DNA from: Clostridium sartagoforme
Lineage (GTDB): Bacteria; Bacillota; Clostridia; Clostridiales; Clostridiaceae
Reading direction: 5' to 3'
DNA: 64,000 bases
NCBI RefSeq assembly: GCF_004794105.1
Contig: NZ_SRYR01000006.1
Span: 1 to 64,000 of the forward strand
Each line of letters opens with the position of its first letter. Positions within the stretch are counted from its first letter, which is position 1. Below, piece after piece: positions 23,859 to 32,413 of the stretch. Position numbers and translations under genes: made by a program. Under the pieces are notes generated by a model. It was given only the letters and a program-made list of their open reading frames with translations. It was not told the origin of the DNA and did not search any database.

Positions 23859-23939
23859 ATGCTAATAAGAAAGGTTTATAACGAGACAACAAGAGGTGTA
23901 TCTTGTAGAAGAGCTAGAAAAGAACAAAATAGAAGATAA
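23859..23939 (+). pseudogene. Truncated third copy of the zinc-ribbon gene
   Basis: From about 23884 the DNA matches the 3' part of the genes at 13443 and 14057 almost base for base, including the terminator. The first CxxC half, leader and promoter are missing, and the first Cys of the second pair is Gly (GVSC for CVSC). The stretch is in frame with an ATG at 23859 that has an AAAGGAAG site, giving a chimeric 26-residue reading frame ending SCRRARKEQNRR. With only one Cys left it cannot form the ribbon. The flank after the terminator (GACGTTTTCTT) matches copy 2, not copy 1. Confidence 0.8.
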
Positions 23940-23953
23940 TTTTAGATTGTTGA

Positions 23954-23983
23954 AGGTTGTAGTTTAAACTACAACCTTTTTTG
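23954..23983 (+). terminator. Terminator of the truncated zinc-ribbon copy
   Basis: AGGTTGTAGT / ACTACAACCT with loop TTAA (TTAT in the full copies), then a T run. It could also end the LysR transcript. Confidence 0.85.
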
Positions 23984-24140
23984 ACGTTTTCTTTAAATTA
24001 AATAATAAAGGCGCAAATTATCTTTGGATGAAGTATTTTTTATCACTTTTGAATACGATTAAATATAGTTAGTAATGTAGTTCTAGAATAAAAATTAAAA
24101 AAGTAGAATTAATTAGACCTAACTAGTTATTAGAAGAATA

Positions 24141-24171
24141 ATGTAAAATTTTATTTACAACAATTTTACAT
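24141..24171. promoter_or_regulatory. 10-bp inverted repeat upstream of phnD
   Basis: ATGTAAAATT and AATTTTACAT are perfect inverted repeats 11 bases apart, in an otherwise empty AT-rich region (23984-24325). It could be an operator or an RNA hairpin for the transporter operon. Confidence 0.4.
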
Positions 24172-24325
24172 TAATAGGATATAACTAACAAAATTATTCG
24201 GATATAATTTTAATAGATTTAAATGATTTATAGAAATTCTTAATTAAAATATAATTTAATATTTTCAATTACTTACGATAAATTTAATCATTTAATTTGT
24301 AAAAATAAAAGAAGGAGAGAATTTT

Positions 24326-25390
24326 ATGAAGAAAAAGATGTTATGTTTAGCGATGATGCTAATGGTAGGAATGACAGCTATAGTAGGGTGTAATAAACAA
24401 GTTTCTAATGATTCAGGAAGTACTGCGCAAGAATTCAATGAAGATAAGAACATAGATAAATTAAGAGTATATTTTGTTCCATCAAGAGAACCACAAGAAA
24501 TTATAACTGCAACAGAACCTTTAAAGGAGATGTTGACAACGGAGTTAGGAAATGAAGGTTATAACGTAAAGGAAGTTGAAATTACTGTTGGAACGAACTA
24601 TGAAGCTGTTGGAGAAGCTTTATCAGCAGGAACTGCAGATGTAGGATTAATTCCAGGAGGAACTTATGTATTATATGACGATGGAGCAGAAGTATTATTA
24701 ACTGCTACAAGGGATGGATTAAAGAAGGATTCTGATAATGCAAAGGATTGGAATGATGGAAAAGAAACAGAAAAGACCACTGAACAAGCTGTATCATATA
24801 GAGCATTAATGATTGCTGGTCCATCTGAAAAGGGAAAAGAGTTAGCTGAAAAAGTAAATTCAGGAGAAAAATTAACTTGGGATGATTTAAACAGTGCAAA
24901 TCTTAGTGTAATGAGTTCATCATCTCCAGCGGGATATATCTATCCATCATTATGGCTTCAAGAGAATTTTAATAAGAGCATTACAGATCTTCAACATACA
25001 GTACAATCAGATTCTTATGGAAGTGCTATGGCTAGACTTGCATCAGAACAAGTAGATTTAATTGTTGGATATGCAGATGTTAGAAATGATTATGTAGATA
25101 AATGGACAAGTGAATATGGAAGAAGCAGTTCTGTTTGGGAAGAAACTAATGTAATAGGGGTAACCCCAGCAATTTATAATGATACAGTTAGCGTAAGTAA
25201 GACATCTAAAATTATGACTGATGGTCTTAAGAAAGCTTTATCCAATGCATTTATTAATATAGGAAACACAGAAGAGGGCAAAGAGGTTATAGCTATTTAT
25301 AGTCATAAGGGATATAAACCTGCAAAATCTTCAGACTATGATAATGAACGTCAAGCGCAGGAGTTAATTAAGAAGTTAAACAAGCAATAA
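24326..25390 (+). CDS. phnD: Phosphonate/phosphite-type substrate-binding lipoprotein
   Basis: A 354-residue binding protein of the PhnD/PtxB/HtxB family. The signal peptide ends in a lipobox with Cys22 (AIVGC), so it is anchored outside the membrane. The family marks are VYFVPSREPQEI, the GTADVGLIPGGTYVL segment, SSSPAGYIYPSLWL and VDLIVGYADVRNDY. It delivers phosphonate, phosphite or a similar ligand to the PhnC-PhnE-PhnE transporter encoded downstream. A terminator between phnD and phnC would give more binding protein than transporter. No phosphonate-breaking enzyme is in the window, so the real ligand is open. Confidence 0.92.
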   Translation: MKKKMLCLAMMLMVGMTAIVGCNKQVSNDSGSTAQEFNEDKNIDKLRVYFVPSREPQEIITATEPLKEMLTTELGNEGYNVKEVEITVGTNYEAVGEALSAGTADVGLIPGGTYVLYDDGAEVLLTATRDGLKKDSDNAKDWNDGKETEKTTEQAVSYRALMIAGPSEKGKELAEKVNSGEKLTWDDLNSANLSVMSSSSPAGYIYPSLWLQENFNKSITDLQHTVQSDSYGSAMARLASEQVDLIVGYADVRNDYVDKWTSEYGRSSSVWEETNVIGVTPAIYNDTVSVSKTSKIMTDGLKKALSNAFINIGNTEEGKEVIAIYSHKGYKPAKSSDYDNERQAQELIKKLNKQ

Positions 25391-25402
25391 GATAATAGGT
25401 CT

Positions 25403-25429
25403 ATGGCAGGAGTAGTCCTGCCATTTTTT
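25403..25429 (+). terminator. Intercistronic terminator between phnD and phnC
   Basis: ATGGCAGGA / TCCTGCCAT with GTAG loop, then TTTTT. It should allow partial read-through to phnC. Confidence 0.88.
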
Positions 25430-25468
25430 ACTTTGTAATATGAATATTAAGAAAGCTAAGGTGACAGT

Positions 25469-26233
25469 ATGATAAAGTTTGAACATGTTTCTAAGGTATA
25501 TTCAAATGGCGTAAAGGGACTGGATGATGTTACATTAACTATCGATAAGGGGGAGTTCGTAGCTATAATCGGCCTATCAGGAGCTGGTAAATCTACTCTT
25601 ATTCGTACAATTAATAAAATAATAGATATTTCATCAGGAAAAGTTATGGTAGATAAAATAGATGTTAGTCAATTGAAAGGTAAAGAGTTAAGAAAGTTTA
25701 GAAGAAAAATTGGAATGATATTTCAATCCTTTAATTTAGTAACTAGAGCTACTGTAATTAGAAATGTATTAACAGCAAAAGTACCAGATATGCCCTTTAT
25801 TAAGGTACTCTTTGGATTGTTTTCAAAAAAGGATAAGATAGAAGCATTAGAAGCATTAGATAAAATGGGAATTGTAGAAAAAGCATTTTTAAGATCTGAT
25901 CAATTATCTGGAGGTCAACAACAACGTGTTGCTCTGGCACGTACTTTAGTGCAAAATCCAGAGATTATACTTGCAGATGAACCAGTATCTTCTTTAGATC
26001 CTGTAACAGCTAAACAAGTTATGGATGACTTTAAGAGAATTAATAAGGAAATGAATATATCAATTTTAATAAATATACATCATGTTGAGTTAGCATTAGA
26101 ATATGCAGATAGAATTATTGGTATTCAAGATGGAAAAATAGTTTATGATGGCAAAGCTGAGAATGTTAATAATGAAATACTTGATAGAATTTATAAAAAG
26201 GATTTAGATAGAAAGTCAACGGTGTCATTATGA
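25469..26233 (+). CDS. phnC: Phosphonate-type ABC transporter ATP-binding protein
   Basis: A 254-residue ATPase with Walker A GLSGAGKST, Q-loop IFQSFNLV, signature LSGGQQQR, Walker B IILADEP and the H-loop His in NIHHVELA. The length and the SFNLVTRATVIRNVL segment fit PhnC. Its stop codon overlaps the start of the first permease gene (ATGA). Confidence 0.94.
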   Translation: MIKFEHVSKVYSNGVKGLDDVTLTIDKGEFVAIIGLSGAGKSTLIRTINKIIDISSGKVMVDKIDVSQLKGKELRKFRRKIGMIFQSFNLVTRATVIRNVLTAKVPDMPFIKVLFGLFSKKDKIEALEALDKMGIVEKAFLRSDQLSGGQQQRVALARTLVQNPEIILADEPVSSLDPVTAKQVMDDFKRINKEMNISILINIHHVELALEYADRIIGIQDGKIVYDGKAENVNNEILDRIYKKDLDRKSTVSL

Positions 26234-27051
26234 AGATATATGACAAGCTTATAAAACCCCAAAAAGTTAAATTGAATAATGGTAAGATTATTGATATAAA
26301 GCCATCAAAAACTCCAATTATTTTAATTATACTTATAATTTCAATGATTATTTCTATAAAGGTAACAGGATTTGATTTATTAATATTAATTGAGAGAGGA
26401 AATGAATTTTTTGTAATTTTAAGGGATATGGTTCCACCTAACATTGAGTATATGCCAAGCGTATGGAAGCCATTATTCGATACAATTAAAATGTCTGTGT
26501 TAGGATCATTTATTGGAGCAGTTACAGTAATTCCATTTGCTATTATAGCCTCAAATAATATTGTGAAAAACAAGATTGTATTATCAATAGCGAGGTTGTT
26601 TTTAAGTATAATACGTACTCTTCCTACATTAGTTATAGCATTGATAGCTACTTATATGTTTGGACTTGGGACTATGGCAGGTACTATTGCTATAGGATTA
26701 TTTACTTTTGCATATGTAGGCAAGCAATTATATGAACTTATAGAAACTGTGGACATGGGATCTTATGAAGCAGCAGAGGCAATAGGAGCAAGTAAGGCAT
26801 CAGCTTTTGTAACATCAATAATTCCTCAAGTTTTACCATCATTTTTATCAGTATCTCTCTTTTGCTTTGAAGGAAATGTTAGATATGCATCAATTCTTGG
26901 ATATGTCGGAGCAGGAGGCCTTGGAGTAATATTAAATGAAAAGATAGGATGGAGAGAGTATAGCAGTGTTGGGATGATTTTAGTTGCACTTTTTGTAACA
27001 GTAGTAATAATTGAATGGATTAGCCACTATTTAAGAGTGAAGCTTACATAG
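26230..27051 (+). CDS. phnE: Phosphonate-type ABC permease, first subunit
   Basis: A 273-residue inner-membrane permease with about six segments. The EAA loop reads EAAEAIGASKASAFVTSIIPQVLPSFLS and the C-terminal part GYVGAGGLGVILNE is typical of PhnE. It overlaps phnC by 4 bases and is followed 10 bases later by a second, related permease. Confidence 0.93.
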   Translation: MKIYDKLIKPQKVKLNNGKIIDIKPSKTPIILIILIISMIISIKVTGFDLLILIERGNEFFVILRDMVPPNIEYMPSVWKPLFDTIKMSVLGSFIGAVTVIPFAIIASNNIVKNKIVLSIARLFLSIIRTLPTLVIALIATYMFGLGTMAGTIAIGLFTFAYVGKQLYELIETVDMGSYEAAEAIGASKASAFVTSIIPQVLPSFLSVSLFCFEGNVRYASILGYVGAGGLGVILNEKIGWREYSSVGMILVALFVTVVIIEWISHYLRVKLT

Positions 27052-27061
27052 GAGGGATGAA

Positions 27062-27871
27062 ATGAAAGAAGCAGTTAGAAATCAATATGAAAATCAACCT
27101 AACTATTGGTTATGGAAGTTAGTAGTTGCAATTATAATAGCTATTTTATTAGCATGGTCTGGAACTACAATTAATATAAATGAACTAACTAATAATGGGT
27201 TCAAAATTGCCAGCAATATATTATCAGGAATATTCCATCCAGATACGAATTTATTATTTAATTTTACCACTTCTGGTGTAGCGTATCTACTTTTAGAAAC
27301 AGTTTGTATAGCTTTTTTAGGGACTGTAGTTGGAGCAGTATTAGCAATTCCACTTTCATTTATATCAGCTACTAATGTTGTTCCGAAGGGGATAGCTTTA
27401 ATTGGACGTTTTATTATTATGGCAATTCGTACAGTGCCTGCCTTTGTTTATGGGCTAATGTTTATAAGGGTAACAGGGGGAGGAGCTTTTGCAGGGTTAT
27501 TAACAATGTCTTTATGCTCAATTGGTATGATATCTAAGATGTATATTGAAGCCATTGAAGATCTTGATATAAAAATATTAGAATCTTTAGATGCTTGTGG
27601 TTGCACAACCTTCCAAAAGATACGCTATGGAATCCTTCCTCAGCTTTTTCCTGATTTTACATCTACAATAATATATCGTTTTGATATGAATTTAAGAGAT
27701 GCTACAGTGTTAGGAATAGTTGGAGCTGGTGGAATAGGAGCGCCTCTTATTTTTGCAATGAACTCTTATAGGTGGAATGAAGTAGGTGCAATATTAACTG
27801 GATTAATTATTTTAGTATTAATAATAGAATTTTTTTCAACTAATATTCGTTCAAAATTGGCAAGAGGATAA
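27062..27871 (+). CDS. phnE: Phosphonate-type ABC permease, second subunit
   Basis: A 269-residue PhnE paralogue with the same plan: LDACGCTTFQKIRYGILPQLFPDF in the EAA loop and GIVGAGGIGAPLIF near the end. The two permeases probably form a heterodimer, as seen in operons with two phnE genes. AGGAGGG precedes the ATG. Confidence 0.93.
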   Translation: MKEAVRNQYENQPNYWLWKLVVAIIIAILLAWSGTTININELTNNGFKIASNILSGIFHPDTNLLFNFTTSGVAYLLLETVCIAFLGTVVGAVLAIPLSFISATNVVPKGIALIGRFIIMAIRTVPAFVYGLMFIRVTGGGAFAGLLTMSLCSIGMISKMYIEAIEDLDIKILESLDACGCTTFQKIRYGILPQLFPDFTSTIIYRFDMNLRDATVLGIVGAGGIGAPLIFAMNSYRWNEVGAILTGLIILVLIIEFFSTNIRSKLARG

Positions 27872-27917
27872 AAGTATATTATCTAATATTTCAAAATATA
27901 ACTTATTATATACGAGA

Positions 27918-27952
27918 TAGTAGCTCTATTAAGATAGGGCTACTACTTTTTT
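27918..27952 (+). terminator. Terminator of the phn operon
   Basis: Stem AGTAGCTCTAT / ATAGGGCTACT with TAAG loop, then ACTTTTTTT. The following region to 28239 is AT-rich with no gene; it must hold the promoter of the surface protein. Confidence 0.85.
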
Positions 27953-28239
27953 TATGAGGAAAGTACTTTAATTCTAAAAATATAAATTATTAACAATTTT
28001 TTATTTATTTTATATCTTATTTAACAAAACAATATTTGAAAATGATTAATATTAAAATCAGTTACATAATTTAACAATAAAACTTCTGATTTAATATAAA
28101 AATCACTTTCTGATAACATTTACTTTTAATATACAACAATATATATATTTGCCTATATTACCACATAATGTATAATTAAAATATGCAGAAGAAATGAGCA
28201 ATAATGAATATAAATAAAAGTAATTAAAGGAGGAAAGTG

Positions 28240-31164
28240 ATGAAATTGAGAAAAGTGAAAAGAGTAACGGCATTTATTTTATCAGCTTTGATGATGCTGA
28301 TAAATATGACTAATATAACATATGCTGAAGAAAATGTAGTTTATGAAGTTGGTATAGGAAAGATGGTTGGAATTGTTGAAGCAGCAAATGATCCTGGAGA
28401 AAATATGAGTGTAGCTGATCCAGATATAGCTGAACTTGTCTTTGCAATAGATAATAAGGATGGTAAGTGGAAGGTCATGGCTAAGGGACTTAAAATAGGT
28501 GAAACAACAGCATCTATTAAATTAGTGGGTGAAACAAGTGCTAAAACTTATTCTATTAAAGTCGTAGATGGATCAATAAAAGATGGTGTTCAAAGAATTA
28601 GTGCAAATAACTTAACATGGACTCCAGTATCAGGCAAAAACCCACTAGGTGGGGCAGATGACTTTAGTGCTTTATTCTTTAATGAGTTTAAGGATTTTAA
28701 TGAAACAGGAGGACCGGTTGTAGCTAAGAAGATTACCAATGTTAAAATTAGTACATTCGATAAGGGCTTAATAGGTGGAATTAATCAATTTGATGATATT
28801 GAAATTCCACAATTTAATGTAGGTCTTATAGCACAAGAAAGTATAAATGGTGACTCTAAAATATTAATTAGTAATGGTGATGTAGTTGTTGGTACAAATG
28901 TAGATATTAGCAAACTAGATGTTAAGGATAAAGAAGGAGTAATTTATAAAAATCAAGAACAAATAGATAGCTTCTTAAAAGATGCAAGATCTGACCTTAT
29001 AAAATTAAACAATGATTTATGGAATAAGGAGATAACATCAAAAACAAAATATGATGATAAGACAATTACATTTGATTTGGTTAATGGACTTAATGTTTTT
29101 GAAGTTGATTTTTCTTCAGGAAGAAAGAATATTAATTTTAACTATATAAATGACGATGCAAAAAATAGTACAATTATAATTAAGGTTAAAGGGAATATTG
29201 TTGACTATAAGGATATGTTTCTAAATGGAAAAATATTACATAGTGAGAATACTGATAATCTTGCTAATCGTATAATTTGGACTTTTGATCCATCTATAAA
29301 AGGTAATGATATTGATATTGAGGTAAAAAATACTATAGTACGAGGCTCCTTACTTGCTCCAAGTGCTAATATAGCTTTTACAAGTGGATATTGTGCTATT
29401 GATGGTACTATTATAGCTAATGGATTAGATGCGAGTAATGGAAGTACTAATTCAGAAATACACTGGGTTGGACGCTTTATGGGGAACTTTGGGAATGAGC
29501 CTATTGAAGAAACAGGATCATTCCAATTTAATAAAAAGGATAACCACGGAAACGTAGTTAGTGGAGCTGAATTCTCACTATATCAAGATGAAGAAGTTAA
29601 ATATACAGCAACTTCTACAGGTACTGGAGTAGTATCTTTCAGTGGTATAAAAGAAGGAAATTATATATTGAAGGAAACAAAGGCACCTGATGGGTATGAA
29701 ATATCTACTGATGAAATAATAGTAACAGTAGATAAAGATGGAATAGTTACCTTCAATTTAGATGGTGAGGAAGAAGCTTTAACTGATCTAAATGGAATCT
29801 TTGTTAATAATATTAGCAAAACTGAATTTAGTTTCAGTAAAGTAGTATCTGGAACTGATACAGGAATTCCAGGCGTAGAATTTAAGTTAATGCAAGATAA
29901 TAAAGAAGTTGCAACGGCTGTATCTAATGAAAATGGAGTTGTAAGTTTTGAAAATATTGAATTAGGAACCTACACATTAATAGAAACAACTCCAACTGGC
30001 TACAAAGAAGCAGGGCCATGGACAGTAAATGTTACAAAGGAAGGTACATTTATTGATGAAAGTAAACTTGAGATAATAGAGAATGAGAAGATCATTGAAA
30101 AGACTGGTTCATTCCAATTTAATAAGAATGACAACTATAGAAATCCAGTTAATGGAGCAGAATTTGCCCTATATCAAGATGAAGAAGTTAAATATACAGC
30201 AATTTCTACAGATACAGGATTAGTATCTTTCAGTGGTATAAAAGAAGGAACTTACACATTGAAAGAAACATCCGCGCCAAAGGGATATGAAGTTTCTAAG
30301 GTGGAAGTAGAAGTAACAGTAAATAGTGATGGAACAGTTACTTTCAAGGAAAGTGGTGTAGTAAAGACAGATGAAGATTTAGAATCACTTTATATAAATA
30401 AAATGATTTTAGGTAGAATTAGCTTTACTAAGTATATTAATGATAAGAAGGGTATTCTTGCTGGTGCAGAATTTGAATTACTAATTAATGGTGAGAGATA
30501 TGGAGTAACAGTATTCTCAGATGTAAATGGTTTAGTAACATTCTTAAATGTAAAACCAGGAGAGTATGAAATTAGAGAAGTAAGTTCTCATAGTAAGTAT
30601 TTCAAAGCTTCAGACAAGGCTTTCACTGTTGTAATTGATGAGAATGGAGTAAGCTCCCTTGTTGGTGAAGCTAAGACTGAAGCAGAAACACTATTTATAA
30701 ATAAAGTAGAAAATTCTATTCAGTTTATTAAATATGGTGATAATAACTCTGTTTTAAGCAATGCAACCTTTGAACTTCTTAAGGGAACAGAAGTTATAGC
30801 AACATCTATTTCTGATAAAAATGGAGTTGTAAGATTTGAAAATATACTTCCTGGAGAATATATAGTACGTGAAAAATCAGCACCAAATGGATATATAAAA
30901 TCAGAAGCTACTAGAAGGTTAGTAGTTAAGGATAATGGAGAAGTTTCAATAACAGATTCAGAGATAAAAGAATGGGAAGAAGCATTTAAGAATAAAGCTG
31001 ATAAGTCTGAAGAAGGGCCTATAGAGGAGAATGATAACACTACTAATAATAATGAAGATAAGATAACAGTGCCACAAACTTCTGATGAAACAAATGTTAT
31101 ATTCCCAGTGTTAGCAGCTTTCCTTAGCTTAGCAGGTATATTCTTAATTAGAAAAATAAAGTAG
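28240..31164 (+). CDS. SpaA-repeat, choice-of-anchor-A cell-wall surface protein
   Basis: A 974-residue secreted protein. After a signal peptide (~1-30, cut near TYAEE) comes a short Ig/Big-like domain (~32-115), then a choice-of-anchor-A-type domain (~130-415; it ends with the typical RGSLLAPSANIAFTSG...IDGTIIANGL). Five SpaA/Cna-B-type domains follow (about 425-530, 530-620, 625-725, 728-825, 825-920), each with a K...E(T/V) pattern expected for self-made isopeptide bonds. The C-terminus is VPQTS (944-948), a hydrophobic helix and RKIK, a sorting signal that departs from LPXTG. SpaA domains 1 and 3 are close duplicates. It is probably an adhesin or pilin. AAAGGAGG 6 bases upstream supports ATG 28240 over GTG 28237. 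No sortase gene is nearby. Confidence 0.86.
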   Translation: MKLRKVKRVTAFILSALMMLINMTNITYAEENVVYEVGIGKMVGIVEAANDPGENMSVADPDIAELVFAIDNKDGKWKVMAKGLKIGETTASIKLVGETSAKTYSIKVVDGSIKDGVQRISANNLTWTPVSGKNPLGGADDFSALFFNEFKDFNETGGPVVAKKITNVKISTFDKGLIGGINQFDDIEIPQFNVGLIAQESINGDSKILISNGDVVVGTNVDISKLDVKDKEGVIYKNQEQIDSFLKDARSDLIKLNNDLWNKEITSKTKYDDKTITFDLVNGLNVFEVDFSSGRKNINFNYINDDAKNSTIIIKVKGNIVDYKDMFLNGKILHSENTDNLANRIIWTFDPSIKGNDIDIEVKNTIVRGSLLAPSANIAFTSGYCAIDGTIIANGLDASNGSTNSEIHWVGRFMGNFGNEPIEETGSFQFNKKDNHGNVVSGAEFSLYQDEEVKYTATSTGTGVVSFSGIKEGNYILKETKAPDGYEISTDEIIVTVDKDGIVTFNLDGEEEALTDLNGIFVNNISKTEFSFSKVVSGTDTGIPGVEFKLMQDNKEVATAVSNENGVVSFENIELGTYTLIETTPTGYKEAGPWTVNVTKEGTFIDESKLEIIENEKIIEKTGSFQFNKNDNYRNPVNGAEFALYQDEEVKYTAISTDTGLVSFSGIKEGTYTLKETSAPKGYEVSKVEVEVTVNSDGTVTFKESGVVKTDEDLESLYINKMILGRISFTKYINDKKGILAGAEFELLINGERYGVTVFSDVNGLVTFLNVKPGEYEIREVSSHSKYFKASDKAFTVVIDENGVSSLVGEAKTEAETLFINKVENSIQFIKYGDNNSVLSNATFELLKGTEVIATSISDKNGVVRFENILPGEYIVREKSAPNGYIKSEATRRLVVKDNGEVSITDSEIKEWEEAFKNKADKSEEGPIEENDNTTNNNEDKITVPQTSDETNVIFPVLAAFLSLAGIFLIRKIK

Positions 31165-31219
31165 AAATAATAAAAAGATTCTGTTGCACAATATAAAGTA
31201 AATAATTAGTAATAAAAAA

Positions 31220-31250
31220 TAAAGGGGCTGTTTTATAAACAGCCCTTTTA
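31220..31250. terminator. Bidirectional terminator between the surface protein and LysR genes
   Basis: AAAGGGGCTGTTT pairs with AAACAGCCCTTTT around a TA loop, with A and T runs on both sides. Confidence 0.88.
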
Positions 31251-31257
31251 ATTATAT

Positions 31258-32151
31258 CTAATAACAAAAACATCTCTTATTTGATGTTAAAAATTGAACA
31301 AACTTTTCTTCATGATCTGTAAAATTATAGTTTTTTCTAAAGGCTATGTAGTAATTATATGGAATTTCTAGGCCTTCAATAGTAATTTGTCTTAAGGCAC
31401 CTGTCCTAAGTTCGTGGGTAACTACTGATTCTGGAAGGAAGGAGTACCCTCTACCAGAAGCCACTGATGATTTTATAGATTCAAGAGAGTTTAAGGAAAT
31501 TAATATATTTAAGTTATCTAATGAAATTAATTTGTTTTGAAGAGCTTTTTCTAGTAAAGCAAGAATTCCTGAGCCTTCTTCTCTTAAAACTAAAGGCAAT
31601 TCAGTTAATTCCTTTATAGAAATAGAACTCTTAGTAATATTTCTACCTCCAACTAAGATTAGTTTATCAGGCATTATAGGAGTTGTACTAACATTATCAG
31701 GAACATCCATATCTTGAATAATAGCAATATTAGTAGCGTGGTTTGTCAGGTTTTTTATAACATTATATGAGTTATCTATTTCCATTGATATATCTATATT
31801 GAAATGGATTTCCTTAAAGGTATAAATGCTACAAGGCAATATATGTTCACCAATGCTTTTACATGAAGAAATAAATAGTTTAGACTTTTTATTTCTTAGA
31901 TTCTTTAAATTACGCTCAAGGTTGTCCTGTAATGAAAGCATACTTTCAGCATATTCAAAGACTACCTTACCTTCCTCAGTTAAGGCAACTCCTTTATTAC
32001 TTCTATTTAAAAGGTTTTCACCAATATCATTTTCTAAGCTCTGTAATTGCATACTAAGGCCAGGTTGAGTTAAATGTAGCTGCTTAGCAGCTTTAGAGAT
32101 ACTATTACACTTTACTGTTATATAAAAAGAACGTAAGTAAGTTAGATTCAT
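31258..32151 (-). CDS. LysR-family regulator of the sulfur cluster
   Basis: A 297-residue LysR protein: MNLTYLRSFYITVKCNSISKAAKQLHLTQPGLS is the DNA-binding part, and the rest is the effector domain. The ATG at 32151 has an AGGGGAAG site; the upstream in-frame ATG (32175) has none. It is divergent from the CoA-disulfide reductase/rhodanese gene and the YeeE transporter, so it is likely their regulator, responding to a sulfur compound; this resembles CysB/CysL-type control (inference). Confidence 0.88.
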   Translation of the reverse strand: MNLTYLRSFYITVKCNSISKAAKQLHLTQPGLSMQLQSLENDIGENLLNRSNKGVALTEEGKVVFEYAESMLSLQDNLERNLKNLRNKKSKLFISSCKSIGEHILPCSIYTFKEIHFNIDISMEIDNSYNVIKNLTNHATNIAIIQDMDVPDNVSTTPIMPDKLILVGGRNITKSSISIKELTELPLVLREEGSGILALLEKALQNKLISLDNLNILISLNSLESIKSSVASGRGYSFLPESVVTHELRTGALRQITIEGLEIPYNYYIAFRKNYNFTDHEEKFVQFLTSNKRCFCY

Positions 32152-32413
32152 TTGTTCACTTCCCCTAAATTTCATAGTTCTTATATTCTATATTAACCAT
32201 ATAATATATGTCAAATTTTGAAGATATATAAAACTTACGTTGGAGATGTATAAAATATACTTTTTAAGTGTATATAACATTTGCTTATTGTAGATAAGGA
32301 ATACTTATTACACCTAATGAGTTATTATATGTTATCCTAAAGAAGGATAAAAATTTAACAATCTATACTGGTCAGTCAAAGTAATTGTTTTATATAGATA
32401 GGAGAGTAATGGT

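Noticed and set aside
28240..31164. Repeated DNA that could be mistaken for a repeat array
   Set aside because: The repeats are long coding SpaA domains in one open frame. I found no CRISPR-like short repeats with unique spacers anywhere in the window.
32176..32413. Riboswitch before the CoA-disulfide reductase gene
   Set aside because: The divergent region is AT-rich with loose inverted repeats but no terminator or conserved fold that I can support; it is probably a promoter/operator region only.
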